DNA from: Roseateles oligotrophus
GTDB taxonomy: Bacteria; Pseudomonadota; Gammaproteobacteria; Burkholderiales; Burkholderiaceae_C
Direction: 5' to 3'
Length of the DNA: 64,000 nucleotides
NCBI RefSeq assembly: GCF_014204525.1
Contig: NZ_JACHLP010000010.1
Span: 118,710 to 182,709, forward strand
A model generated the notes under the pieces. It was not told where the DNA came from, did not search any database, and was given only the letters and a program-made list of their open reading frames with translations. This document shows, piece by piece, positions 8,441 through 18,688 of the stretch. How positions within the stretch are numbered: position 1 is the stretch's first letter; every line of letters begins with the position of its first letter. A program made the position numbers and the translations under genes.

Positions 8441-9541
8441 ATGAAATCTAACTTCAAGCTTTTGGGTCTGGTGGTTGCGATCTCGCTGGCAGGCGCGGCG
8501 CAGGCGCAAAGCCAGCTCAATCCGACGACGGGCAATACCAGCGCACCTTCCAACTGGCGTTTTGCGCCCGGCCAGGTGTTTGATGGCGTGGTCGGTGCCC
8601 TGGATGGCGTGGCTCGCCTGACCTTCACCACATCGGCCGGCACCTATGGCTGCTCCGGCTCCTTGCTGGCCGGCGGCCAGTATGTATTGACGGCCGGTCA
8701 TTGCGCCGATGCCTTTAGCTCCATGACCGTGGAGTTCGGCGCTTTTGGTGGCGCCGCATTGCAGACCCGCACGGTGGCGACTTCCGATGTGATCTTGCAT
8801 CCCCTGTGGCGGGGCTTCAGCAATTCGGCCGACGCGGGTTCCGATCTGGCGCTCTTGAAGTTGAGTGCGCCCGTCACGACGATCCAGGGCTATAAGCTCA
8901 GCACCACCAACGATGTGGGCAAGCAGTTTCTGATGGCCGGTTACGGGACCAGCGGGACGGCAACCTCGAGCGGCGGCCCGAACTGGAACGACGGCGCCTA
9001 TGGCCACTATGGCTACAACACCGTCGACGTCGATAGCAAGACCTTCAACCGGGTGGTCAACGACTATGTCGCTGGCTGGGGCTATGACGCGAACTACTAC
9101 ACCGGCACGACCTATATGTCGGACTTCGACAGTGGTGCTGCGGCCAACAACACCTTGGGCCGTATCGCCGGGGCAACCGGCAACCAATGGGCCAGCGGCA
9201 CCGGCCTGGGCACGAAGGAAGCGCTCATCGCCGGGGGCGATTCGGGCGGCGGCGACTTTGTCTTGGTCGACGGTGAGTACCGGCTCAGCGCCGTCCACTC
9301 CTGGGGCTGGCAGGGCAATGCCGCGAATGGCCAGGGTGCTTGCGACTTCTTGGGTTTGACGGGCTGCGACAACAGGATCAATAACAGCTCCAGCTATGGC
9401 GATTTGTCTGGCTCGACGGCTGTTTTCGACCAGGTGGCCTGGATCAACCGCGTGACCGCCGTGCCCGAACCCCAGACCTATGCCTTGATGGCACTGGGCC
9501 TGTTTGCCGTGGGCGCTGTGGCCCGCCGCCGCAAGGCCTGA
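8441..9541 (+). CDS. PEP-CTERM trypsin-like serine protease (copy 2)
   Basis: 366-residue paralogue of the preceding gene. Signal peptide to about residue 23 (AAQAQ), triad His87 (LTAGHC), Asp135 (GSDLALL), Ser268 (GGDSGGG), and an identical final VPEPQTYALMALGLFAVG segment with ARRRKA tail. The start is the ATG beginning MKSNFKLLGLV, with GAGG about 11 bp upstream; a longer in-frame reading upstream would run through the regulatory module and lacks a signal peptide. The high identity at both termini and the shared upstream module indicate a tandem duplication with later divergence of surface loops. Confidence 0.92.
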   Translation: MKSNFKLLGLVVAISLAGAAQAQSQLNPTTGNTSAPSNWRFAPGQVFDGVVGALDGVARLTFTTSAGTYGCSGSLLAGGQYVLTAGHCADAFSSMTVEFGAFGGAALQTRTVATSDVILHPLWRGFSNSADAGSDLALLKLSAPVTTIQGYKLSTTNDVGKQFLMAGYGTSGTATSSGGPNWNDGAYGHYGYNTVDVDSKTFNRVVNDYVAGWGYDANYYTGTTYMSDFDSGAAANNTLGRIAGATGNQWASGTGLGTKEALIAGGDSGGGDFVLVDGEYRLSAVHSWGWQGNAANGQGACDFLGLTGCDNRINNSSSYGDLSGSTAVFDQVAWINRVTAVPEPQTYALMALGLFAVGAVARRRKA

Positions 9542-9564
9542 TGTAAGGCTTGGCGAGGCCTGGC

Positions 9565-9596
9565 AAAAATGGCGACCCTTGGGTCGCCATTTTTTC
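9565..9596. terminator. Bidirectional intrinsic terminator
   Basis: ATGGCGACCC (9569-9578) pairs with GGGTCGCCAT (9581-9590), with a T6 run on the right and an A5 run on the left. It therefore can end both the plus-strand protease message and the convergent minus-strand Lrp gene that stops at 9605. Confidence 0.9.
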
Positions 9597-9604
9597 GTCC
9601 GTGA

Positions 9605-10105
9605 TCAAGCCTTGGTCTTGAGTCCGTCCAGGTTCACGGCCGGTTCGAACTTGGCGCGGTGCACGCTGAAGAAGGCTTTGACATTGCGCACATTGGCGTC
9701 CTGGGTGAACAGGCGCTGCACCAAGGCGTGATAGGCCGGCATGTCTGGCACCTGCAGGATCAGCACAAAGTCCGGCCCCGGCGATACCCGGTAGCACTGC
9801 TGGACGGCGGCCTCGGCCAGGCATCTGGCCTCGAAGGCGGCCAGATGTTCGGCGCCTTGGCAGTCCAGGGTGATCTCGGCAATGGCGCTCAGGCTGGGGC
9901 CTAGCTTCTCGGGCGCCAGCAGGGCGAAGCGGCGCTCGATCACGCCGCTCTCCACCAGGCGCTTGACCCGGCGCAAGCAGGTGGCCGGCGACACATGGGC
10001 GGCGGCGGCCAGGTCCTGGTTGGACAGGGAGGCGTCGCGCTGCAACTGCTCAAGAATGCGCAGATCGGCGCTGTCAAAATTCACGGCAATGCTTGAATCA
10101 TTCAT
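9605..10105 (-). CDS. Lrp/AsnC family transcriptional regulator
   Basis: 166-residue amino-acid-responsive DNA-binding protein. Winged HTH at about residues 15-65 (DLRILEQLQRDASLSNQDLA, then VSPATCLRRVKRL) is followed by a RAM/AsnC effector domain with the YRVSPGPDFVLIL core. The start chosen is MNDSSIAVNF; a start 22 codons upstream is possible but adds an Asn/Thr-rich leader untypical of the family. It is divergent from glmS across an AT-rich region carrying an inverted repeat that may be its own operator. The effector and regulon are unknown. Confidence 0.9.
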   Translation of the reverse strand: MNDSSIAVNFDSADLRILEQLQRDASLSNQDLAAAAHVSPATCLRRVKRLVESGVIERRFALLAPEKLGPSLSAIAEITLDCQGAEHLAAFEARCLAEAAVQQCYRVSPGPDFVLILQVPDMPAYHALVQRLFTQDANVRNVKAFFSVHRAKFEPAVNLDGLKTKA

Positions 10106-10119
10106 ATTTTGATTGTTCG

Positions 10120-10163
10120 TGAAATTATTCGTCTTGAAAGATGTGTTGCGATGAATTATTTCA
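10120..10163. promoter_or_regulatory. Candidate Lrp-type operator between lrp-like gene and glmS
   Basis: An AT-rich interval in an otherwise GC-rich region holds TGAAATTATTC (10120-10130) and its imperfect inverted match GAATTATTTCA (10153-10163), with a further TGAAATTTTGAAA stretch downstream. Such AT-rich inverted sites are typical of Lrp/AsnC autoregulation; the assignment rests on context. Confidence 0.4.
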
Positions 10164-10247
10164 AATGACATGAAATTTTGAAAGCATTAGTTCTGCTCTC
10201 CTGCCTACCATGCCAGGCATTCCAGTCCTTTACGAGAGAAATCAAGC

Positions 10248-12119
<1,872 letters not shown>

Positions 12120-12232
12120 GCGACTTGGGCGGGCAGCGCGCCGCCAAAGGCGGCTCAGCTTGCTGGGTTTGGGGCGGAACTCATGCGCGCCAGGCGCGCG
12201 TGAGTGGAGACCACAAGCCGCGCAGTCTGGCA

Positions 12233-12351
12233 TGCAGGCAAGGCGCGAACCGCAGCCGGGTTTGACCCCGGCGAGGATTTGCAACGCCGCATGCGCCCTG
12301 GCTGGGCACAATCCTTCGGGATGGCTCGCCCCGCAGTGTTAACAGGCCTTA
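12233..12351. mobile_element. Truncated copy of inverted-repeat element family A
   Basis: Right part of the same element that interrupts the gene near 41 kb. It holds the structured core (about 12235-12292), the CTGGCTGGGCACAA segment, GGCTCGCCCCG, and the terminal AGTGTTAACAGGCCTTA. No left terminal repeat is present upstream, so this copy is truncated. The rest of the 304-bp glmS-pirin gap (12120-12232) shows nothing recognisable beyond short GC hairpins. Confidence 0.65.
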
Positions 12352-12382
12352 GTCCAGACTCAATCCCGTACGACCTGGCAGG

Positions 12383-12413
12383 GCGCCGCCTGCCAAACCC
12401 TGGCAGGCGGCGC
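12383..12413 (-). terminator. Strong hairpin just after the pirin gene
   Basis: A 13-bp perfect stem (12383-12395 with 12401-12413, loop AACCC on the plus strand) lies 11 bp beyond the stop of the minus-strand pirin gene. There is no T run, so it is either a non-canonical terminator or an RNA-stabilising end. Confidence 0.45.
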
Positions 12414-12423
12414 GAGCTTGGGC

Positions 12424-13341
12424 TCAAGGCGTCGGCGTCTCGGCCGGCTGGGCCAACTCCTGCGGCGGAATGCGTCCGAAGCGGCCGCTGCGGAAGTCGT
12501 CGATGGCCTGCTCGATCTGCTCGGCGCTGTTCATCACAAAGGGGCCGTGGCCGACGATGGGTTCGTCGATGGGCGCGCCGCTGAGCAGCAGTACCGTCGC
12601 GCTGTTATTGGCCTCCAGCTGCAGCCGCTGGCCGCCGCGGTCGAGCAGGGCCATGCTGGCTTCACGGGCGAGGTGCTGGTCATTGACCATGACCGTGCCG
12701 CGCAGCACCACGAGGGCCACATTGCGCCCCTCGGGCAGCTCCAGCTCGATGGCCTTGCCGGCGTCCAGCCGCAGGTCCCACATATCGATGGGCGTGAAGG
12801 TCTGCGCCGGGCCCAGATGGCCCAGATAGTCCCCCGCGATCACGCGCAGCGAGCCCGCCTCCTGGCCGGCCGCATCGCGCACCGGGACCACCGGGATCTG
12901 CTGGCTCGTCAGCGTCTGGTAGCGCGGTGCCGTCATCTTGTCCTTGGCGGGCAGGTTGACCCACAGCTGCACCATCTCCAGGGTGCCGCCCTGCCGGGCG
13001 AAGTCGCGCGAATGGAACTCCTCGTGCAGGATGCCGCTGCCGGCCGTCATCCATTGCACATCGCCCGGGCCGATGCGGCCGCCCGCGCCGGTGGAGTCGC
13101 GATGCTCGACCTCGCCCTGGTAGACGACGGTCACGGTCTCGAAGCCGCGGTGCGGATGCTCGCCCACACCCCGCTGATGCGTCGAGTCCGCCGGGAAAAC
13201 CGTCGGACCGGCATGGTCCAGCAGCAGGAAGGGGCTGGCATGGCTGCCCAGGGTGTTGTACGAGAACAGGCTGCGCACCGGAAAACCATCGCCCACCCAA
13301 TGCTGCTTGTTGTTGCCATAGATGCCGAGAACCTTCTTCAT
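12424..13341 (-). CDS. Pirin family protein (quercetinase-like bicupin)
   Basis: 305-residue cytosolic bicupin. The first cupin has the pirin metal site: HPHRGFETVT and, later, GSGILHEEFHS supply the His and Glu ligands; the second cupin (about 180-270) is degenerate, as usual. Related YhhW has quercetin 2,3-dioxygenase activity, but natural substrates are mostly unknown. The start MKKVLGIYGNN is set by an AAGGAG 6 bp upstream; upstream in-frame sequence overlaps the divergent LysR gene. Pairing with a divergent LysR gene suggests that regulator controls it. Confidence 0.92.
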   Translation of the reverse strand: MKKVLGIYGNNKQHWVGDGFPVRSLFSYNTLGSHASPFLLLDHAGPTVFPADSTHQRGVGEHPHRGFETVTVVYQGEVEHRDSTGAGGRIGPGDVQWMTAGSGILHEEFHSRDFARQGGTLEMVQLWVNLPAKDKMTAPRYQTLTSQQIPVVPVRDAAGQEAGSLRVIAGDYLGHLGPAQTFTPIDMWDLRLDAGKAIELELPEGRNVALVVLRGTVMVNDQHLAREASMALLDRGGQRLQLEANNSATVLLLSGAPIDEPIVGHGPFVMNSAEQIEQAIDDFRSGRFGRIPPQELAQPAETPTP

Positions 13342-13456
13342 TGCACGCTCCTTGTTGGGGTGGAACTCATGGCTTCCACCGTGAGATGAATGTAGGTTCT
13401 GGTCAGAATGGCCGCTAGTCCCCAAAATCGAGTCACATCGTTCTGCCAGCAGGACA

Positions 13457-14374
13457 ATGACAAGCAGCATGCAAGACCTCAACGATCTGATGTATTTCGC
13501 CCATGTGGTCGACCACGCCGGTTTTGCGCCGGCCGCACGCGCGCTGGGCCTGCCCAAATCCAAGCTCAGCCGCCGCATCGCCCTGCTTGAGGAGAGGTTG
13601 GGCGTGCGCTTGATCCAGCGTTCGACCCGCCGGTTCTCGGTCACCGAGGTCGGCACCCGCTACTACCGCCATTGCAAGGCCATGCTGGTCGAAGCCCAGG
13701 CGGCGCAGGAGGCGGTCGAGCAGGTCGCTGGCGAGATGCGTGGCTTGGTCAGGATGAGCTGCCCCATCGCCTTGCTGCACGCCCGCGTGGCGGCCATGGT
13801 GGTGGAGTTCATGGCCTTGAATCCCAAGGTCGAGGTGCAGCTCAGGGGGATCAACCAGCCCGTCGATCTGGTCGCCGAGGGCTATGACATTGCGATCCGT
13901 GCCCGCACGCCGCCGCTGGAGGACAGCAGCCTGGTCATGCGGGAGCTGGCGCAGCGCGACTGGATCCTGGTCGCCAGCCCGGACTTCTGCCAACAGCATC
14001 CTTTGCCCCTGCTGCCGGCCAATTTGAGCGGCCTGCCCAGCCTGGGGGACAAGCTCAGCGAGCGCGAGCATGTCTGGCATCTGGTCGGCCCGGGCGCGAC
14101 GACGGCCAGCATCGCTCACACGCCTCGGCTGCTGACCGACGATCTGTATTCGCTGCGCGCTGCCGCCGTTGCGGGGCTGGGCGTGGTGCAGCTGCCCGCC
14201 ATGATTTTGAGCGAGGAGTTGCGCCGCGGGCAGCTGCTCCAGCTGCTGCCGGACTGGTGTTCCAAAGGCGCCGTCGTCCATGCGGTGTTTCCATCGCGGC
14301 GTGGTCTGCTGCCGGCCGTGCGGGGCTTGATCGATTTTCTGGCGCTGAAGTTCCAGGAGCTGGATGAGGCGTAG
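13457..14374 (+). CDS. LysR family regulator (pirin-linked)
   Basis: 305-residue LysR-type regulator. Winged HTH at about 5-65 (LNDLMYFAHVVDHAGFAPAA, then LSRRIALLEERLGVRLIQRS), followed by a substrate-binding domain with the type CrgA/DsdC-like pattern SLVMRELAQRDWILVASP. Two in-frame ATGs, at 13457 and 13469, could serve. The 115-bp gap to the divergent pirin gene would hold the shared operator. LysR-pirin pairs are common in Proteobacteria and often respond to electrophiles or aromatics; the effector here is not known. Confidence 0.9.
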   Translation: MTSSMQDLNDLMYFAHVVDHAGFAPAARALGLPKSKLSRRIALLEERLGVRLIQRSTRRFSVTEVGTRYYRHCKAMLVEAQAAQEAVEQVAGEMRGLVRMSCPIALLHARVAAMVVEFMALNPKVEVQLRGINQPVDLVAEGYDIAIRARTPPLEDSSLVMRELAQRDWILVASPDFCQQHPLPLLPANLSGLPSLGDKLSEREHVWHLVGPGATTASIAHTPRLLTDDLYSLRAAAVAGLGVVQLPAMILSEELRRGQLLQLLPDWCSKGAVVHAVFPSRRGLLPAVRGLIDFLALKFQELDEA

Positions 14375-14395
14375 GCGAGAGCGCCGCCGGGGCAT

Positions 14396-15319
14396 TCACC
14401 CGTTTGCGTCGAAGGATGCGACGACTTCGACCAGCTGTTGCCTGACCCAGGCATGGGCCGGGTCGCCGTGGCGGCGTTCATGCCAGATCATGGTCGGTGC
14501 CAGGGGCGCGATTGCCAATGGCAGCTCCTGCTGCACCAGCGGCAGCCTTTGCGCCAGCCGGCGCGCCAGACGGCCCGGCAAGGTGAGGACCATGTCGCTG
14601 TCCGCCGCCAGCATCGCCGCCGTCAGAAAGTGCGGCACGCGCGCCACCACCTGGCGGCTGAGCCCCTGTGCCGAGAGGGCAAGGTCGACCGCGCTTTCGC
14701 CCACGCCGGAAATGGTCACGGCAAGATGGCGCAGACCTGTGTAGCGTTCCAGGCTGAGGAGGCCATCCGCCAGGCAGGGGTGACCGGTTCTCAGCACGCA
14801 CACCAGCTTGTCGGTGTAGAGGCGGCGCTGGTGCAGGCTGCCGGGCAGTGTCTCGAAAATGCCCAGCGCCAGATCGGCCTCCCCCTGCTCGATGAGCCGC
14901 ACATTGTCACCGGCCGCTGGCGCGATATGCAGGCTGAGCGCGGGCGCATGGCGCTCGAAGCGGCTGAGCAGGCCCGCAAGAACCAACAGGCTCAGATGAT
15001 CGTGGGCGGCGATGGTGATCCGGCCGCTGGCCAAGGCGGGATCGAAGGTCGCAGGTGAGAGCAGCTTGCGGGCATCGTCCAGCAGCTTGGCCACCGGCCC
15101 TGCCAGCGCTTCGGCGCGTGGCGTCAATTCCAGCCCCAGCTTGCCGCGGACGAGCAGGCGATCATCCAGCATCGTGCGAAGCCGACCCAGTGCGCGGCTG
15201 GCGGCCGGTTGGCTCAAACCCAGGCGCAGGCCTGCTTGGGTAACGCTTCGCTCGCGGGCAAGGGCGTCGAACAGCTTCAACAGGTTGAGGTCGATCGATG
15301 GCAAATCCACTTGGTGCAT
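14396..15319 (-). CDS. LysR family regulator (NmrA-linked)
   Basis: 307-residue LysR-type regulator with HTH LNLLKLFDALARERSVTQAG / LSQPAASRALGRLRTM typical of the NodD/LinR-like group, and a C-terminal effector domain (about 90-300). The start chosen, MHQVDLPSIDLNLLK, matches the usual spacing before the HTH; 16 more codons are open upstream. It is divergent from the NAD(P)-binding gene at 15398, which it probably controls. Confidence 0.9.
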   Translation of the reverse strand: MHQVDLPSIDLNLLKLFDALARERSVTQAGLRLGLSQPAASRALGRLRTMLDDRLLVRGKLGLELTPRAEALAGPVAKLLDDARKLLSPATFDPALASGRITIAAHDHLSLLVLAGLLSRFERHAPALSLHIAPAAGDNVRLIEQGEADLALGIFETLPGSLHQRRLYTDKLVCVLRTGHPCLADGLLSLERYTGLRHLAVTISGVGESAVDLALSAQGLSRQVVARVPHFLTAAMLAADSDMVLTLPGRLARRLAQRLPLVQQELPLAIAPLAPTMIWHERRHGDPAHAWVRQQLVEVVASFDANG

Positions 15320-15397
15320 TCTTGCTATAACTCCCATGTCATTGATGCATGCGGGGCAATGATGCACGCTTCGGGCTCATTTGAACCGGAGACTTTT

Positions 15398-16309
15398 ATG
15401 ACTGCATCCGCCTCTCTTCCCTATGTTGTGTTCGGCGTGAGCGGCCGTACCGGCGCTGCCGCCGCCGATGCCTTGTTGCGTGCCGGCTGCCCCGTGCGCG
15501 TCGTGGTGCGCGATCCCGCCAAAGGCCGGCCCTGGGCCGAACGCGGCGCCGAGTTGGCCGTGGCCGATCTGACGGACTTTGCCTCGGTGACCAAGGCGCT
15601 CCGCCGGGCCCGGGCAGCCTACCTGCTCAGCCCGCCGCACTACCAGCGGGAAGATCTGTTCGAGCGGGCCGGCGTGGTCGCTGATGTCGCGGCGCGGGCC
15701 GCGCTCGCGGCGGATGTGCCCCGGCTGGTGGCCCTGTCATCGGTGGGCGCCGACCGTGCCAGCGGAACGGGTTGGATCAGGATGAACCGCCTGTTCGAGC
15801 AGCGCCTGGCCGAAACCGGCCTGCCCACCGTCTTCTTGCGTGCGGCCTATTTCATGGAGAACTGGCTGCCTATGGTCGGGCAGGCCGTGCGCAGCGGCGT
15901 GCTGCCCACGTTTCTGGCACCGCCGCAGCGTGCGCTGCCGATGGTGGCCGCTGTGGATGTTGGCAGCGCCGCGGCCCTGTTGCTGCAAGAGGACAGGGCG
16001 GGGTCTGGCGTCGTCGCGCTCACGGGGCCCAAGGACTATGCGCCGCGCGATGTCGCCGCCCTTGTTGCGGCCGCGCTTCAGCAGCCTGTGGAGTTGGCCG
16101 TCCTGCCGGAAGCGGCCTGGCCCGAGGCGCTGGCGGACGCTCAATTCTCACGGGCTGCATTGGCCGGCTTCACCGAGATGACCCGTGGCCTCAATAGCTC
16201 GCACATCGACATCAAGAGCGACCCCGCCGCGCTCGAATGGGCGGGCAGGACGCCGCTGGAGCGGGTCATCGCTGAACTGGTGCAGCGTCAGCAAGAAGCC
16301 GTGGTCTGA
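15398..16309 (+). CDS. NmrA-like NAD(P)-binding protein
   Basis: 303-residue Rossmann-fold protein of the atypical short-chain dehydrogenase/NmrA group. The N-terminal dinucleotide motif is VVFGVSGRTGAAAADAL (GxxGxxG-like, about residues 10-20); VVVRDPAKG follows, typical of NADP discrimination, then ALSSVGAD and LRAAYFMENW, hallmark NmrA/QorB-like segments. Such proteins sense redox ratio or act as quinone oxidoreductases. The start is the ATG in GACTTTTATG; the Met is followed directly by the Rossmann strand. It sits divergent from a LysR regulator. Confidence 0.88.
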   Translation: MTASASLPYVVFGVSGRTGAAAADALLRAGCPVRVVVRDPAKGRPWAERGAELAVADLTDFASVTKALRRARAAYLLSPPHYQREDLFERAGVVADVAARAALAADVPRLVALSSVGADRASGTGWIRMNRLFEQRLAETGLPTVFLRAAYFMENWLPMVGQAVRSGVLPTFLAPPQRALPMVAAVDVGSAAALLLQEDRAGSGVVALTGPKDYAPRDVAALVAAALQQPVELAVLPEAAWPEALADAQFSRAALAGFTEMTRGLNSSHIDIKSDPAALEWAGRTPLERVIAELVQRQQEAVV

Positions 16310-16350
16310 AGCAAGGGCCTCAGCCCCGACCCGCGCGGCCTACCCAGCGG

Positions 16351-17088
16351 CTAGCGCTGCCTTTCTGCTGGCCCGCCGCCGTCCTCTGGGTGAGCGAGAT
16401 AAGGCCCGTTGCCACTGTGCTCGGCCTTGGAGGCGGGCACAAAGCTGCCGCTCTTGACGTCGAAGACATGGACCTCGCCGGCCTCGATCACATAGTGCCA
16501 GCCGTGCAGCGAGATCTCGCCGCGCTCCACCCGGGCGCGCACCATGGGGTAGTCCATCAAGCGCTCCAGCTGCAGCACGACGGAGCGCTCCTCGGTGCGC
16601 CGCAAGGCCTCGCTGCTGAGCTGCACCGGCAGGGCGGCCTCGCGGCCCAGCTCCAGCCAGGCGCGCAGATTGGGCGCCTCCTCGGGCTGCTCATCGTAGA
16701 GGGCGCGGATGCCGCCGCAGTGGCTGTGGCCGCAGACGATGATGTGCTCCACCTTGAGCGTCAGCACCGCGTACTCGATGGCGGCCGCCGTGCCGTGCAA
16801 GCCGACCCAGTGCGGCTCGCGCTCTTGCCCATGGCCGCCGGCTTCCGGCTTTTTATTGAGCATGCCGTCATAAGGCGGCACAAAAGCGCCGACATTGCGC
16901 ACCAGAAAAAGATCGCCCGGCCCGGCGCCGGTCAGCAGATAAGGCACCAGGCGGGAGTCCGAGCAGCCGATGAAGAGCGTGCTGGGCCGTTGCCCCTGTT
17001 CCACCAGGTCTTTGAAGCGGGCCTGGTACTGCGGGAAGTAGTCGGTGTTGAAGCGGCGCAGCCGGCTCAGGAATTCGTCATCGGGCAC
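16351..17088 (-). CDS. Beta-class carbonic anhydrase
   Basis: 245-residue zinc enzyme interconverting CO2 and bicarbonate. Zinc ligands Cys42 (in GCSDSRLVPY), His121 and Cys124 (CGHSHCGG) and the Asp44-Arg46 dyad are all present. The start is a GTG (MPDDEFLSRL) with GGAG 9 bp upstream; it lies 14 bp after the PPIase gene, so it is probably the last gene of the nar message. It carries an insert (about residues 75-97, NKKPEAGGHGQEREPH) relative to shorter homologues. A role in buffering or CO2 supply during nitrate respiration is only inferred. Confidence 0.93.
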   Translation of the reverse strand: MPDDEFLSRLRRFNTDYFPQYQARFKDLVEQGQRPSTLFIGCSDSRLVPYLLTGAGPGDLFLVRNVGAFVPPYDGMLNKKPEAGGHGQEREPHWVGLHGTAAAIEYAVLTLKVEHIIVCGHSHCGGIRALYDEQPEEAPNLRAWLELGREAALPVQLSSEALRRTEERSVVLQLERLMDYPMVRARVERGEISLHGWHYVIEAGEVHVFDVKSGSFVPASKAEHSGNGPYLAHPEDGGGPAERQR

Positions 17089-17102
17089 GGGCGCACTCCG
17101 GT

Positions 17103-17948
17103 TTATTGCAATAGCGGTGAGTCGGCGCCTTCGAGCTGCAGGCCTTCGATCATGGCCGCGCCGACCAGCAGATTGAGGTATTGGCGCAGGGCCGTTACAT
17201 AGGCTTGCTGGCCCAAGGTCTGCGCGATGGCGGCGCGCACCGCCTCGAAGGGCTGGGCCTGGCCGGGCTGGCGTTGCTGCACCCGCACGATGTGAAAGCC
17301 GAAGCGGGTGCTGATCAGGCGCGGCAGCACGCCGATATGGGCGTTGGCCTCGTCCTGCGCGAACAGGGCGGCGGCAAACTCGGGCGCGCAATCGGCCCGC
17401 GTGAGCCAGCCCAGCTGGCCGCCCTGGGCACCGCTGGGGCAGTTGGAGAACTCGGCCGCGGCCTGGGCGAAAGCCGCCTCGTCGCCACAGCGCAGGCTGA
17501 CCAGCAGGCCCTCGGCGCGCTGGCGCAGGGCGGCGATGTCCAGTCCCTCGGTGACGGCGAACAGGATGTGCTGGGCCTGCACCCGCTCGCCCTGGGCGTA
17601 GCGTGCCGCGTGGGCCTGGTAGTGGCGCAGGCAGGCGGCCTTGTCGGCCTGCGGGATCTGGATCTCGCGCTCCAGCAATTGCTCGATGGCCTGGGAGGCC
17701 GCCTCGCTGAGCACGCCGTCCAGCGCGGGCAGATCGCCCACGGCCAGCAGGCCGGCGCGCTGCGCCGCCTGGCGCAGCAGCTCGCTGTAGGCGCGCTGGC
17801 GCAGGCTCTCGATGCCCAGCACTTCGTCCGGTCCGTGCAGCGGCACGCCGTTGATTTGGGCGCTTATCTTGGCGGGAGCCGCGGCCTGGCTCTGGCAGCC
17901 GCAGCCGCCCTGCTTGCCGCCACCGCAGCCGCTTTGTTCTTGCGTCAT
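17103..17948 (-). CDS. Parvulin-type peptidylprolyl isomerase (NifM-like), nar-linked
   Basis: 281-residue PpiC-family protein. The parvulin domain spans about 125-225 (VQAQHILFAVTE, GGQLGWLTRADCAPEF, TRFGFHIVRV). The N-terminal 22 residues are Cys/Gly rich (CGGGKQGGCGCQ) with no signal peptide or lipobox, so a cytosolic location and possibly metal binding are inferred. A PpiC/NifM homologue directly after narI is a recurring arrangement in Proteobacteria and suggests a maturation role for nitrate reductase, analogous to NifM for nitrogenase iron protein. It lies 14 bp after narI. Confidence 0.88.
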   Translation of the reverse strand: MTQEQSGCGGGKQGGCGCQSQAAAPAKISAQINGVPLHGPDEVLGIESLRQRAYSELLRQAAQRAGLLAVGDLPALDGVLSEAASQAIEQLLEREIQIPQADKAACLRHYQAHAARYAQGERVQAQHILFAVTEGLDIAALRQRAEGLLVSLRCGDEAAFAQAAAEFSNCPSGAQGGQLGWLTRADCAPEFAAALFAQDEANAHIGVLPRLISTRFGFHIVRVQQRQPGQAQPFEAVRAAIAQTLGQQAYVTALRQYLNLLVGAAMIEGLQLEGADSPLLQ

Positions 17949-17962
17949 GTCAAGGCTCCGGT

Positions 17963-18688
17963 TCAGCGTTGTTGGGGGGCGCGCTCATGGCCGGGCGGCA
18001 GGCCCAGGCGGCGGCTGCGCACCAGCTGGTAGGGGCGGACCAGATAGGCCAGGGTGCCGAAGCCGCTCCACACATGGACCAGGCGGGTGAAGGGGAAGAC
18101 GAGGAACAAGCTCATGCCCAGAAACATATGCAGCTTGAAGACCCAGGAGGCCTCGGCCAGCAGCTCCACCGCGCCGCCGCGGAAGGTGACGATGCGCTGC
18201 GCCCATTCGGCCAGCAACATCATCATGCCGCCGTCCAGATGCTGGGCCGACAGCGGGATGGTGGCCAGGCCCAGGGCCAGCTGAATCCACAGCAGCAGCA
18301 GCAGGGCGATGTCACTGAACTTGCTGTTACGGCGGATGCGCTCGTCCGTCAGGCGGCGGTGCAGCAGCAGGCTGACGCCGACAAAGCCGGCCAGGCCGGC
18401 GATGCCGCCCGAGACCATGGCCATCAGCTGCTTGTTGCCGGCGCTGATGAAGGGCTCGTAGACGAAGTGCGGCGTCAACATGCCCACCGTGTGGCCGAAG
18501 AACAGGAAGAGCACACCGACGTGGAAGAGATTGCTGCCCCAGCGCAGCGTGCCGCGGCGCAGCAGCTGGGAGGAGTCGCTCTTCCAGCTGTACTGGTCGC
18601 GGTCATAGCGCAAGAGGCTGCCGAGCAGGAAGACCGTGAGGCAGAGATAGGGGTAGATGCCGAACAGGGCGTAGTCCAGTGAGCTCAT
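17963..18688 (-). CDS. narI: Respiratory nitrate reductase gamma subunit (cytochrome b)
   Basis: 241-residue membrane diheme cytochrome b that oxidises quinol and passes electrons to NarH. Five membrane segments are evident (for example IYPYLCLTVFLLGSLLRY, LFHVGVLFLFFGHTVGM, ALLLLLWIQLALGLATIPL), with conserved heme-ligand His residues in FHVGVLFLFFGH and near the C-terminus (KLHMFLGMSLFLVFPFTRLVH). It overlaps narJ by 4 bp. Confidence 0.97.
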   Translation of the reverse strand: MSSLDYALFGIYPYLCLTVFLLGSLLRYDRDQYSWKSDSSQLLRRGTLRWGSNLFHVGVLFLFFGHTVGMLTPHFVYEPFISAGNKQLMAMVSGGIAGLAGFVGVSLLLHRRLTDERIRRNSKFSDIALLLLLWIQLALGLATIPLSAQHLDGGMMMLLAEWAQRIVTFRGGAVELLAEASWVFKLHMFLGMSLFLVFPFTRLVHVWSGFGTLAYLVRPYQLVRSRRLGLPPGHERAPQQR

